Shown: positions 7,177-16,031, counted from the stretch's first letter. The stretch is 64,000 nt of DNA from Parahoeflea halophila (GCF_900220985.1 NZ_OCPC01000003.1:372001-436000); one strand, 5' to 3'. Numbers and translations: made by a program. Notes: a model not told the origin generated them from the letters alone.

Positions 7177-9282
7177 TTAGACCTTTCCAACCACCTTGAG
7201 TGCGAAAGCATATTCAAAGGCGATTTCTTCAAGCCGCTGGAAACGGCCCGACGCGCCGGCATGGCCGGCGGCCATGTTGATCTTGAACAGCACCGGATTG
7301 CCGCTGGTGGAGGCTCCGCGCAAGCGCGCCACCCATTTTGCCGGCTCCCAATAGGTCACCCGCGGATCGGTCAGGCCCGCAATCGCCAGGATTGGCGGGT
7401 AAGGCTGAGCCGTGACATTGTCGTAGGGCGAGTAACCGGCGATGGTCCGGTAATCCTCAGGCGATGCGATCGGGTTGCCCCATTCCGGCCATTCCGGCGG
7501 CGTCAGCGGCAAGGTGTCGTCAAGCATGGTGTTGAGGACATCGACAAAGGGAACGGCGGCAATGATCGCGCCGAACGCCTCGGGCGCCATGTTGGCGACC
7601 GCCCCCATCAGCATGCCACCGGCGGACCCGCCCTGGGCGACGATGCGGTCGTGCGAGGTGAACTTCTGCTCTGCGAGATAACGCGCCGCGGCGATGAAAT
7701 CGGTGAATGTATTGGTCTTGCTGCCGCGCTTTCCGGCCTCGTACCAGGCAAAGCCCTTTTCCTTGCCGCCGCGAATATGGGCGATGGCATAGACGAAGCC
7801 GCGATCGACCAGCGACAGGCAGTTGGTGTTGAACCCGGCGGGAATAGCAATCCCGTAGGACCCGTAGCCATAGAGCAAGCACGGGGCGGAGCCATCGAGC
7901 GGCGTGTCCTTGCGGTAAAGCAGCGTGACCGGCACCAGCTCGCCGTCAGCGGCCGGCGCCATGACGCGTCTTGTCATATAGTCTTCCGGCGTATGGCCTG
8001 ACGGCACCTCGTCACGCTTAAGCAGCGTGCGTTCGCGCGTGGCCATGTTGTAATCGTAGAGCTCGGACGGGGTTGTCATCGAGGAATAGCTGAAGCGGAC
8101 GACGTTCGTGTCATATTCCATCGAGCCCTGGAAACCGAGCGAGTAGGCCTCCTCGTCAAAGGCGATGGCGTGCTCCTCACCCGTGGTGCGATCAAGAATA
8201 ACGATGCGCGGCAGGCCATTTTCCCTCTCCATCCAGACCAGATGGTTGCGGTAGGCGCTGACCGACAGGATCAGACGGCCCGGCTTGTGCGGGACGACCT
8301 CGCTCCAGTTTGCAGGTTCCGGGCTCTCGACCGGGGTCTGCATGATCTTGAAGTCCTTGGCGCCGTCGGCATTGGTGAGAATATAGAAAACATCGCCACC
8401 TTCGCTGAGCGAGTATTCGACGCCGGTCTGTCGTTCCGCCACCAGCCGCGGTTTTGCGGAAGGATCATCGGCCGGCAAAATCCAGCATTCCGAGGTTTCG
8501 TGATCATTGATGCCGATCAGGATGAAATCATCGAGCCGGGTTCCCGACACGCCCATGAAGAAGCCGGTGTCGGTCTCTTCGTGAACCAGCACGTCTTCAC
8601 TCTGCGTGGTTCCGAGCCGGTGATAAAAGATCTTGCTGGGGCGGTGGTTGTCATCGACGGCGGTGTAGAAGAAGCCGGTGCAATCGGCCGACCAGGCGGC
8701 GCCGCCTCCGGTGTTCTCGATCAGGTCCGGGTGGTCCGTGCCCGATGCCAGATCGCGCACCTTAAGAGTGAAGAATTCCGATCCCTTGTCGTCATAGCCC
8801 CAGATGGCTGCCGTGTGATCGGGCGAATGGCCCGTGCCGGCGAGCCGGAAATAGGCCTTGCCGTCGGCTTCCTTGTCACCATCAAGGATGATCTGCTCAT
8901 CGCCGCCAGCCCGCGGAATGCGGAAGTATTTCGGCTGTTCACCGCCGGTGACATAGCGTACGCCGTAAAGCCAGTCGCCGTCGGGGGACGGCACGGAACT
9001 GTCGTCTTCCTTGATGCGGCCGCGCATTTCGGCAAACAGTGTCTTCTGAAGCTCCTCGGTGTCGGCCATCGCAGCCTGCTGGTAGGTATTCTCGGCCTCC
9101 AGGTGGGTCCGGATTGCCGGATCAAGCAACGAAGGATCCTTGAACATCGCCTGCCAGTTGTCATCGCGCATCCAGGCATAGTCATCGGACCGCGTCACGC
9201 CGTGACGGATGTCCTCAACAGGGCGCTTTTCGGCAACAGGGGCGTCTGGCAAATTTTTGAATACGGACAAGAAGGGCTCCAT
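7177..9282 (-). CDS. ptrB: Oligopeptidase B, prolyl oligopeptidase (S9) family
   Basis: The enzyme cleaves short peptides after basic residues in the cytoplasm. The product is about 701 residues. A beta-propeller N-terminal domain begins with PVAEKRPVEDIRHGVTRSDDYAWMRDDNWQ, split here as PVAEKRPVEDIRHG and DDYAWMRDDNWQ, as in known oligopeptidase B. The C-terminal alpha/beta hydrolase has the nucleophile in VAQGGSAGGML, the aspartate in GLTDPRVTYWEPAKW and the histidine in NMAAGHAGASGR. The ATG at 9282 gives the usual short N-terminus; an in-frame ATG at 9318 would add 12 residues. The gene is monocistronic as far as visible. Confidence 0.93.
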   Translation of the reverse strand: MEPFLSVFKNLPDAPVAEKRPVEDIRHGVTRSDDYAWMRDDNWQAMFKDPSLLDPAIRTHLEAENTYQQAAMADTEELQKTLFAEMRGRIKEDDSSVPSPDGDWLYGVRYVTGGEQPKYFRIPRAGGDEQIILDGDKEADGKAYFRLAGTGHSPDHTAAIWGYDDKGSEFFTLKVRDLASGTDHPDLIENTGGGAAWSADCTGFFYTAVDDNHRPSKIFYHRLGTTQSEDVLVHEETDTGFFMGVSGTRLDDFILIGINDHETSECWILPADDPSAKPRLVAERQTGVEYSLSEGGDVFYILTNADGAKDFKIMQTPVESPEPANWSEVVPHKPGRLILSVSAYRNHLVWMERENGLPRIVILDRTTGEEHAIAFDEEAYSLGFQGSMEYDTNVVRFSYSSMTTPSELYDYNMATRERTLLKRDEVPSGHTPEDYMTRRVMAPAADGELVPVTLLYRKDTPLDGSAPCLLYGYGSYGIAIPAGFNTNCLSLVDRGFVYAIAHIRGGKEKGFAWYEAGKRGSKTNTFTDFIAAARYLAEQKFTSHDRIVAQGGSAGGMLMGAVANMAPEAFGAIIAAVPFVDVLNTMLDDTLPLTPPEWPEWGNPIASPEDYRTIAGYSPYDNVTAQPYPPILAIAGLTDPRVTYWEPAKWVARLRGASTSGNPVLFKINMAAGHAGASGRFQRLEEIAFEYAFALKVVGKV

Positions 9283-9498
9283 GAAGGGGATGGGCGAGGC
9301 TCGCGAAGAACTGCTCACCCGACATAGAGGCCGTGGCGGGCCTGATCAAGGCAATGGGCCGGAAAACCGCGAGGCCAGCGTCACCCGGATGGACAGGATC
9401 ATGAGCCTAGAGCGCATCATGAAATCAGAGCGCTCAGGGAACACTCCGCCCATGCGGCACAGGCGAACAACGATGCTTGGCGTGCGGGACCCGGCCGC

Positions 9499-10503
9499 TC
9501 AGGCCAGCGCGCCGCCCGGTCGGATGCGGCCGACTTCGGTGCCCTTCCAGTTCTTCAGACTCTTGTCAGACCATCCGGCAAGCTTCGCCGAGACTTCCTC
9601 ATCATCGGCAAACAGTTTCGCCAGCAGGCCGCCGATCATCGCCTCGGCGCCGCGTGTGGAGCCATCCTCGCATTTGAGCGCAATGCCGTAGCCCTTCTCC
9701 GGCAGCGTGGCGCAGAACACGCCCTCCGCTCCGGTCTTGGCGAAGATCCGGCCCGGTGCGATGCTCATCAACTCGGTGCAGGCGCGGCCGGTGCCCGCGA
9801 CATACCAGGGTTCGGCCATGCAGGCCGACATCAGCCGCCGGGCTGCCTTGGCGCGCTCGGGGCCGAGGTCCGTACCCGAGGCCATGCGGGCAAAGCCGTG
9901 GGCAATCCTGTTCAACGGCGAGGCATAGGTCGGGATCGAGCAGCCGTCGATGCCGCAATTGTCCTGCCCCAGAGCCGTGCCGGTGAGATCGGCCATGACA
10001 TCCCGGATCGAGGCCTGAACAAAATGATCATATTCGCCATAGCCGTGGTGATCGACGCCCGCATGGCAAGCAAGGCAAAGAAAGCCTGCATGCTTGCCCG
10101 AGCAATTGTTGCCAAGCTGGTCGGGCTTGTCGCCGGCACGCACCTGATCGATCAAAACCTTGGTCTCGAAACTCCAGTGACAACCGCATTCGAAATCGGA
10201 TTCGCCCAGTCCGGCGCGGCCTGCAATCTCGCCGGCCAGCTGCATGTGACCCGGCTCGCCGGAGTGCGATGAACAGGTGAGCGCCAGTTCTTTCTCGCCC
10301 AGACCATAGCGGTCGGCGGCGCCGGTTTCGACAAGCGGCAGGGCCTGCATCGACTTGATGGCAGAGCGCGGAAACACCGGCGCCTCGACTTCGCCCAGGC
10401 TCATGACCACAGATCCGTCGCCGTCCATCACCACGGCCATGCCGCGGTGCCGGCTTTCGACCATCTGGCCACGGGTGACTTCAACGAGAACGGGATTTTG
10501 CAT
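9499..10503 (-). CDS. Asparaginase II, Rhizobium etli type
   Basis: The enzyme hydrolyses L-asparagine to aspartate and ammonia. The 334-residue product matches the asparaginase II family that includes the Rhizobium etli thermolabile enzyme, structurally unrelated to the bacterial type I/II fold. Recognisable blocks are EVTRGQMVESRHRG at the N-terminus, FPRSAIKSMQALPLVETG with its Ser-x-x-Lys, LTCSSHSGEPGH, GNNCSGKHAGFLCLACH and DNCGIDGCSIPTYA. The Ser-x-x-Lys and the cysteine-rich blocks are the conserved catalytic and zinc-associated regions of the family. The gene stands alone, with a 216-base gap to oligopeptidase B downstream and no visible transporter partner. Confidence 0.92.
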   Translation of the reverse strand: MQNPVLVEVTRGQMVESRHRGMAVVMDGDGSVVMSLGEVEAPVFPRSAIKSMQALPLVETGAADRYGLGEKELALTCSSHSGEPGHMQLAGEIAGRAGLGESDFECGCHWSFETKVLIDQVRAGDKPDQLGNNCSGKHAGFLCLACHAGVDHHGYGEYDHFVQASIRDVMADLTGTALGQDNCGIDGCSIPTYASPLNRIAHGFARMASGTDLGPERAKAARRLMSACMAEPWYVAGTGRACTELMSIAPGRIFAKTGAEGVFCATLPEKGYGIALKCEDGSTRGAEAMIGGLLAKLFADDEEVSAKLAGWSDKSLKNWKGTEVGRIRPGGALA

Positions 10504-10888
10504 GGATATTTCCTGGAGTGGGTTGCGGGGCCCGGCGCTGCGTTTGCCCGCCGAATGCTTTCACGAGTGATCGCAGAAGCCGGGCTTTCGGGCAAGAGGT
10601 GTGGACGAAACCGGCAGCCGGCCGGGCGGCTTCGTCCGGCGTCTTGATCCAGTGGCACGCGATGCGATGGAGAAGCACATATACATACATGCAGCGCTAT
10701 CTCTTTGGAATAGAGATGTTTTTCGCCGCCAATCCCGCGAGACATGAATTACGAATAGCGGGTGTGGAGGCGCGTCGATCTCAGCTTCCCCACCAAGCCG
10801 GGGCTGCCACGATATCCACGTCCGGTCCCACCGTGCCTAGACTCGTCCCAGCACGTTTCACAGCCCATAACCTCAGTCTGGAGACATC
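10504..10888. other. Gene-free region (385 bases)
   Basis: This is a divergent spacer between asparaginase (minus) and the transglycosylase-like gene (plus). It contains an AT-rich stretch at 10675-10750 with a small imperfect stem (ATCTCT and AGAGAT around 10700-10718). Open frames crossing it lack coding character on either strand. Promoters for both flanking genes are expected here but I cannot place them. Confidence 0.4.
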
Positions 10889-11512
10889 ATGGCCCGGTTT
10901 TCCCCTTTCACATCGCTGTTTTCGTGGTTGCCGGAAAAGCTCTTGCCATGTGGGCAGCCCGCCTCCCCCACCCCGCCTCCGGGGCTGTCTTCTGATGACA
11001 GGCCGAAAGCGATTGCCTGGGGTGCCCGGGTCTCTTCAGACTTCAAGCGAAAGGTCGTCGCGATTGCCGCGCGGTTGGACATGAACCCGAACCACCTGAT
11101 GGCAATCATGGCGTTCGAGACCGGCCGCAGCTTTGATCCCGCTGTTACGAATCAGACCGGATCAGGCGCCACCGGGCTGATCCAGTTCATGCCAGCAACC
11201 GCAATTGCGCTGGGAACCACAACCACAGAGCTTGCCCGGATGGATGCCATTGCACAGCTTGATTACGTGGAAAAATATCTCGCCCCCTATTCAGGCCGGA
11301 TGAAGGACCTGCCGAGCGCCTATATGGCGGTGCTGTTTCCACGCGCAGTCGACAAGGCAGCGGATTACGTGCTGTTCCGTAAAGGCTCGAAAGCCTACAA
11401 GCTGAACCGCGGGCTCGACATCGACGGTAACGGCCTGGTGACGAAGGCAGAAGCTGCAACAAAAGTGTTGGCTCTGCTCGTTGAGGGAAAGCGGCCGGGA
11501 TTGATTGGGTAA
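10889..11512 (+). CDS. Transglycosylase-like (SLT) protein with EF-hand-like loop
   Basis: The product is 207 residues. Residues 55-150 resemble a soluble lytic transglycosylase domain: a likely catalytic glutamate in HLMAIMAFETGRSFDP and the ATGLIQFMPATA block. The C-terminus has a canonical calcium-binding loop, DIDGNGLVTKAE, where Asp, Asp, Asn and Glu fall at EF-hand positions 1, 3, 5 and 12. The N-terminus (MARFSPFTSLFSWLPEKLLPCG) is not a clear Sec signal, and a Pro-rich linker (PASPTPPPG) follows. Similar short transglycosylases occur in phages and as autolysins, so a phage origin is possible. The gene stands alone between gaps of 385 and 311 bases. The start at 10889 is the longest ATG; no strong ribosome-binding site is visible. 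Confidence 0.72.
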   Translation: MARFSPFTSLFSWLPEKLLPCGQPASPTPPPGLSSDDRPKAIAWGARVSSDFKRKVVAIAARLDMNPNHLMAIMAFETGRSFDPAVTNQTGSGATGLIQFMPATAIALGTTTTELARMDAIAQLDYVEKYLAPYSGRMKDLPSAYMAVLFPRAVDKAADYVLFRKGSKAYKLNRGLDIDGNGLVTKAEAATKVLALLVEGKRPGLIG

Positions 11513-11823
11513 GTCGAGGATTGATGGATTCTGGCTGGCTGATGCTATCCAGTACGGTTTTTTCCTATCTCGTCTGGCTCTCACCAGATCTTATTGACTT
11601 GTTTACCGTAACATCCGGAATTTCTGTAAAACTTCACATGAGACTGAAACTTTATGGATATCAGCTGCTTATGCTCAGTTGACTCGAGTGGCGGCGCCAT
11701 CCGTTCGCAGATTTTGCTCCGGATGGTAAACAGCTTTCACCAGACAGCGCGCTTTTGCAGGTGCTGTGTTCCCCTGGATGAGCCGCAGCTGCGCTTCCGC
11801 GCGACAGCGGCGAGCTTAATGGC
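11513..11823. other. Gene-free AT-richer region (311 bases)
   Basis: This convergent spacer between the transglycosylase-like gene and the SDR gene is visibly AT-richer than the flanks (11550-11660). I found no convincing gene, terminator or repeat in it. Confidence 0.4.
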
Positions 11824-12579
11824 CTATCGCCCGGCCGTCACTCCTGATGCGGAAAAGCCGCCATCGACGGTGAGCACGTGACCATTGATATAGCTCGACT
11901 GCGGCGAGAGCAGGAACAGGATGGCATCGGCGATTTCACCGGGTTGGCCGTAGCGGCGCAGCGGGATCTGTGCGGTCCAGCGCTTGCGGTCCTCGACCGT
12001 GTGCAGCCCCGCGATCAGCGGGGTGTCGACAGGGCCGGGCGCCACGACGTTGACCCGGACACCGCTTGCGCCCCACTCGTTGGCGAGCACCTGGCTCATC
12101 AGGATGACGCCGGCCTTGGAGGCGCCATAGGCCACGCGGCCTGCATTGGCCCTTATGCCGGAGGCGGAGGAGAGATTGACGATCGAAAGCGTATCGCCCA
12201 TCTGCTCGAGACAGGCGCGGCAGGTGATGAAGCTGCCGGTCAGATTGACGTCGAGGATCTGGCGGAAGATCTCGGCGCTGGTTCTTTCCGCCGGTATATC
12301 ACGCGCGATTCCGGCGCAATTGACGAGACCTGTTACCGGGCCGAACGCGTCGACGGCTTGGCCCAGACACTCCGCGACCTCGTCCTCGTCGGTGACATCA
12401 CAGCAAAGCGCCAGCACGTCCTCACCTTCCAGCCGTTCCTCGGCACGGGCGACTGCTTTGGCGCTGGCATCGAGAATGGTCACGGTGGCGCCCTGGTCGA
12501 TCAGCGCCAGCACCGTCACCTCGCCGATGCCGGATCCGCCGCCGGTGACGACAACGTGACCGGCGGCAGCGGCATTCAC
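11824..12579 (-). CDS. Short-chain dehydrogenase/reductase (SDR)
   Basis: The product is 251 residues, the usual length of a classical SDR oxidoreductase. The NAD(P)-binding TGGGSGIG motif is at 12-19, the NCAG motif lies near 89-92, the catalytic serine is in LSSASG, and Y-x-x-x-K appears as YGASK. The C-terminal block ending NGHVLTVDGG is typical. An aspartate after the second beta strand (ILDAS) suggests NAD preference. It overlaps the upstream thiolase gene by four bases, so the two are translationally coupled and probably act on the same acyl or ketoacyl intermediate; this resembles a 3-hydroxyacyl dehydrogenase with its thiolase. Substrate unknown. Confidence 0.9.
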   Translation of the reverse strand: MNAAAAGHVVVTGGGSGIGEVTVLALIDQGATVTILDASAKAVARAEERLEGEDVLALCCDVTDEDEVAECLGQAVDAFGPVTGLVNCAGIARDIPAERTSAEIFRQILDVNLTGSFITCRACLEQMGDTLSIVNLSSASGIRANAGRVAYGASKAGVILMSQVLANEWGASGVRVNVVAPGPVDTPLIAGLHTVEDRKRWTAQIPLRRYGQPGEIADAILFLLSPQSSYINGHVLTVDGGFSASGVTAGR

Positions 12580-13742
12580 CGAATGCGCTCGAGGATGGAG
12601 ACGTAATTGGCCACTGCCGCACCGCCCATGTTGAAGATGCCGCCGAGTTTCGGGTCCTTGACCTGAATGCCGCCGGCTTCACCGGTCAGCTGCATGGCCG
12701 AGAGCGCGTGCATCGATACGCCGGTAGCGCCAATCGGGTGCCCCTTTGCCTTGAGGCCGCCAGAGGGGTTGACCGGCAGGCGGCCGTCCTTCTGGGTCTC
12801 TCCGCTCAAGGCAACGGCCGCGCCCTGCCCCGGCTTGGCCAGCCCCATGGCTTCGTACTCGATCAGTTCGGCGATGGTGAAGCAGTCGTGGGTCTCGACA
12901 AAGGACAGGTCGTTAAGCGAGGTTCTGGAACTGGCGAATGCCCGCTTCCAACCCTCGGCGCAGCCTTCGAAGGCGAGGATGTCGCGCTTGGACATCGGCA
13001 GGAAATCCTGCACGTGTTCGGCCGCGCGGAACAGGACGGCACGCGGCGCCTGCATGGCGGTGGTGACGTCCGAAAGCACGACCGCCGCCGCGCCATCGGA
13101 GACGAGCGAACAATCGGTGCGCTTGAGCGGTCCTGCCACGAACGGGTTCTTGTCGCTCTCCGTGCGGCAGAATTCGTAGCCGAGATCCTTGCGCATCTGC
13201 GCCCAGGGGTTTTCGACGCCGTTCTTGTGGTTCTTGGCGGCAATGGCGGCGAGACCATCCGACTGGTCGCCGTATTTCTGGAAATAGCTGTCGGCAATCT
13301 TGCCGAAGACGCCGGCGAAGCCGGCAGGCGTGTCGCCATCCTCGGGGAGGTAGGAAGCCTTGAGCAGGTTGGCGCCAATCTGCGGACCGGGCGTCGTAGT
13401 CATCTGCTCGACGCCGACCACCAGCACGCGGCGGGCACTACCTGCGCGAATGGCCTTGATACCCTGGTGCACCGCGGCCGAGCCGGTGGCGCAGGCGTTT
13501 TCAACCCGTGTGGTCGGCTTGAAGCGGAAGCCGTCATCGGCCTGCAGCACCAGGCTGGCGGTGAAATCCTGTGCCGAAAACCCGGCATTGAAGTGGCCGA
13601 GATAGATCTCGTCGATATCGTGGGCTTCCAGCCCTGCATGTTCGAGCGCCTCGCGGGCCACTCTCGTGACCAGGCTTTCGACGGTTTCTTCGCTGTGTCT
13701 GCCAAAGGGCGTATGGGCCCAGCCAATGATGCAGGCGGTCAT
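12576..13742 (-). CDS. Thiolase family protein (lipid-transfer/SCP-x type)
   Basis: The product is 388 residues. It has the nucleophilic cysteine in VENACATGSAAVHQG, the HDCFTIAELIEYEAMG block, the NPSGGLKAKGHPIGATGVS motif with its catalytic histidine, and a C-terminus FNMGGAAVANYVSIL that lacks the CGGG of biosynthetic thiolases. This pattern is that of the SCP-x/lipid-transfer thiolase branch, which cleaves or forms acyl-CoA thioesters. The ATG at 13742 is chosen for the AGGAG seven bases upstream; the frame continues to 13889. It is followed with a 4-base overlap by the SDR gene. Members of this branch usually have a DUF35 OB-fold partner, which is absent here. Confidence 0.88.
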   Translation of the reverse strand: MTACIIGWAHTPFGRHSEETVESLVTRVAREALEHAGLEAHDIDEIYLGHFNAGFSAQDFTASLVLQADDGFRFKPTTRVENACATGSAAVHQGIKAIRAGSARRVLVVGVEQMTTTPGPQIGANLLKASYLPEDGDTPAGFAGVFGKIADSYFQKYGDQSDGLAAIAAKNHKNGVENPWAQMRKDLGYEFCRTESDKNPFVAGPLKRTDCSLVSDGAAAVVLSDVTTAMQAPRAVLFRAAEHVQDFLPMSKRDILAFEGCAEGWKRAFASSRTSLNDLSFVETHDCFTIAELIEYEAMGLAKPGQGAAVALSGETQKDGRLPVNPSGGLKAKGHPIGATGVSMHALSAMQLTGEAGGIQVKDPKLGGIFNMGGAAVANYVSILERIR

Positions 13743-13916
13743 ATGATCTTTCTCCTGGGGACGCTTAAATGTGTTGCCGCGCATTTTGAGCCCGCCGACG
13801 GCTTTGTAAAGGGCAGAATAGGTCGCATGTGGTGAAGCAGGCCGTGAAGCAGACCAATCCGGGCCAATAGTCACCGTTAACAGGATCATTGCAAACCCGG
13901 ACGAACGCTGCCGGGC

Positions 13917-14525
13917 TCAGGCTTTCACAGCGGCCTGATCGAACTCCGCGGCTGCCTGAGCCGACGGAAGCGCCTGGCAACGCGCAATCCAGTCCCGGAC
14001 GAGTTCAACATCGGGAGTGGCATGCTGAGCCCAGACAAAAGGCGATACCAGCAGCAGATCGGCTGCGGAAAAGCTGTCGCCGAGCAGAAACGGCGTCTTT
14101 TTCAATTGTGCGGTCAACCGCGCCACAACCTCGGGCATTCCGCGAAACGTCACCTGGCAAATCGGATGGCTGAGCTCGGCCGCCTGCAGGACGATGACCG
14201 GCTCGACCACATTGCCGTACCAGGCCAGCCAGCTGAGATAGCTGCCACGGTCGGGCTCTCCCACGGAACGACCCAATCCCGCAGCGGGAAACATGTCTGT
14301 CAGATAAAGCATGATGGCGTTTGATTCCCAGATCTCGACACCATCGTGCACCAGCAACGGCACCTTGCCTTCGGGATGCGGGTTTTCGGGATCGGCACCG
14401 CCGGAGCCGTCATTGCGGGCCACATCCACAATCCGGATGTCCACCTGATCTAGAATGCCAAGCTCCATGACCAAGCGAATGATGCGGGACGAGCGAGAGT
14501 ACGGGGCATGATAAAGGGTCAGCAT
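13917..14525 (-). CDS. Glutathione S-transferase family protein
   Basis: The product is 202 residues. The N-terminal thioredoxin-like domain (MLTLYHAPYSRSSRIIRLVMEL) carries the serine region that activates glutathione in many bacterial GSTs. The cis-proline/ES motif is seen as GKVPLLVHDGVEIWESNAI. The helical C-terminal domain includes FLLGDSFSAADLLLVSPF with the N-capping S/T-x-x-D box. Family members conjugate glutathione to electrophiles in the cytoplasm; the substrate cannot be told. It is monocistronic and lies 174 bases from the thiolase gene on the same strand. Confidence 0.9.
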   Translation of the reverse strand: MLTLYHAPYSRSSRIIRLVMELGILDQVDIRIVDVARNDGSGGADPENPHPEGKVPLLVHDGVEIWESNAIMLYLTDMFPAAGLGRSVGEPDRGSYLSWLAWYGNVVEPVIVLQAAELSHPICQVTFRGMPEVVARLTAQLKKTPFLLGDSFSAADLLLVSPFVWAQHATPDVELVRDWIARCQALPSAQAAAEFDQAAVKA

Positions 14526-14729
14526 GGATGGTCTCCTGGACTGGTTGTTGAGGACGCAGGCGGGGTAGCATCAGCATGCTGCCAGTTTCCGTCAGCATTG
14601 CGCTGAAACGATGCACCAATCTGATCCCCGCGCATCCGGGCGCAATGAAAGCCGCGCGCTCACCACTTGTTGATCGGGACAAACCAATTGAAACTGGTTT
14701 TGGCCACATTTCGAAGTATCAAAGCCATT

Positions 14730-15071
14730 ATGTCTACTCGCCGCCTGCTGTTTCTGTGTCTTCTTGCCGTCAGCCTCGGATTTTCGGGGCCGCTGACGCG
14801 CGTCCTGTCATCGCAGGCAGCTGCCGTCCCCCAGACGATGGCTGTTTCCGTCGCCATTGCGGCAACCGACATGAAAACCAGTGCAACACCTTCCAAGCGA
14901 TGCCAGCGCAGCGTTTCCGTCGGCTCGAACTGCCATATCGATTTCGGGGCCGCGGTATCTGTAGCGCAGCCGACCCATGCCGTGGCGGTTTCCGCTCTCG
15001 AGATCCGGAATTTGCAGGCCGTTTCCACGCCTCCGGCCACCCGGGTCTTCCGGCCTCCAAGGGTGGGTTGA
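14730..15071 (+). CDS. Small secreted hypothetical protein upstream of L,D-transpeptidase
   Basis: The product is 113 residues. The first 30 or so (STRRLLFLCLLAVSLGFSGP, then a short stretch to SQAAA) look like a signal peptide. The remainder is Ala/Val/Thr-rich with two cysteines (in KRCQRS and SNCHID) that could form a disulfide. I do not recognise the family. It ends 65 bases before the L,D-transpeptidase lipoprotein gene on the same strand and may be co-transcribed with it. The start at 14730 is chosen because the hydrophobic segment follows at once; a start at 14667 would add 21 residues. The gene may be spurious, since coding character is modest. Confidence 0.45.
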   Translation: MSTRRLLFLCLLAVSLGFSGPLTRVLSSQAAAVPQTMAVSVAIAATDMKTSATPSKRCQRSVSVGSNCHIDFGAAVSVAQPTHAVAVSALEIRNLQAVSTPPATRVFRPPRVG

Positions 15072-15136
15072 ACAGCGAACCAGAACCGTCGCCCGAGCGA
15101 CAGTTCCCGTCATACCAGCACCCAAGGCCCAAAATC

Positions 15137-15829
15137 ATGATTACCAGACGCCTGTTTCTGAGCTCAGCCACACTGGCTGTGCTGTCGGGCTGCTCTTCCA
15201 TCGGCAGCCGCACACAAACTCTCCCCGCACCGGCCATCCAGCCGGAACCAGAAGTCATGCCAGCATTCTATGGCGCTATTGTCGATGAACCTTACCCGAT
15301 CGAGGCCGTGCCGCGCGGCGTGGTGGCAGAGCGGTTCTGGCGGCAACAGGTGCCCAATCCCTACCCCGGCGAGGCAGCCGGAACGATTATCGTCGATCCA
15401 AGCGCGTTCTATCTGCACCTCGTCGAAAACAGCCAGACGGCGATGCGCTACGGCATCGGTGTGGGCCGGCAGGGCTTCTCCTGGTCGGGCGATGCCAAGG
15501 TGCAATACAAACGCAAATGGCCGCGCTGGAAGGCGCCCGACGACATGGTGGCGCGCAATCCGGAGCTCGCGCCCTATTCGGTTGCCAATGGCGGGATGGA
15601 TCCCGGGCCGCTCAATCCGCTGGGCGCGCGGGCACTGTACCTGTTCCAGAACGGGGAAGACACGCTCTACCGGATCCACGGCAATCCCGAAGCCGACTCG
15701 ATCGGCCGTGCGGTGTCATCGGGCTGCATAAGGTTGCTCAACCACGACATCATCGATCTTCATGACCGTGTCCAGAACGGCGCCAAGGTCATCGTCAAGC
15801 CGTCGGCTATGCCGGCGATGCTGAGCTGA
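15137..15829 (+). CDS. L,D-transpeptidase (YkuD domain) lipoprotein
   Basis: The enzyme makes 3-3 crosslinks in peptidoglycan or attaches proteins to it from the periplasm. The product is 230 residues. The signal is twin-arginine-like and ends in a lipobox (ITRRLFLSSATLAVLSGCSS, cleavage before Cys). The YkuD domain follows, with the histidine of YRIHGNPEADSIG and the catalytic cysteine C197 in SSGCIRLLNHDI. The start at 15137 is fixed by this signal. A strong terminator follows 67 bases after the stop. The small secreted protein gene just upstream is the likely operon partner. Confidence 0.93.
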   Translation: MITRRLFLSSATLAVLSGCSSIGSRTQTLPAPAIQPEPEVMPAFYGAIVDEPYPIEAVPRGVVAERFWRQQVPNPYPGEAAGTIIVDPSAFYLHLVENSQTAMRYGIGVGRQGFSWSGDAKVQYKRKWPRWKAPDDMVARNPELAPYSVANGGMDPGPLNPLGARALYLFQNGEDTLYRIHGNPEADSIGRAVSSGCIRLLNHDIIDLHDRVQNGAKVIVKPSAMPAMLS

Positions 15830-15895
15830 AGCATCGCGATCTCGGCTTTGTGCCGAACCAGACTGCAATCCCAGTCTCCCCCTGCCGAACGCATT

Positions 15896-15930
15896 AAAGG
15901 CCGCGCGTCACCCTATCCCGCGCGGCCTTT
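15896..15930 (+). terminator. Rho-independent terminator after L,D-transpeptidase
   Basis: A perfect 12-base stem (AAAGGCCGCGCG with CGCGCGGCCTTT) encloses an 11-base loop and ends in TTT. It isolates the L,D-transpeptidase unit from the bet operon. Confidence 0.8.
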
Positions 15931-16011
15931 GCGCGCGCTCAAACCTCTGTCGCATCGATCGGCACAGCAAAGGGCCGCCATGTCACCTGAAGAGACTTCG
16001 CTCATTTTTTG

Positions 16012-16031
16012 TTGATTGATGGATCAATCAA
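16012..16031. promoter_or_regulatory. Palindromic operator candidate for BetI
   Basis: TTGATTGATGGATCAATCAA is a perfect 9-base inverted repeat around a central GG, located 58 bases upstream of betI. TetR regulators bind such dyads, and BetI represses its own operon in characterised species, being released by choline. Assigning this dyad to BetI rests on position and symmetry. Confidence 0.7.

Noticed and set aside
8170-9327. Long open frame on the plus strand opposite oligopeptidase B
   Set aside because: It is the GC-rich shadow of the minus-strand gene and matches no protein family.
14576-15136. Upstream extension of the L,D-transpeptidase by 187 residues
   Set aside because: The lipoprotein signal starts at 15137, so the upstream open frame is chance in GC-rich DNA.
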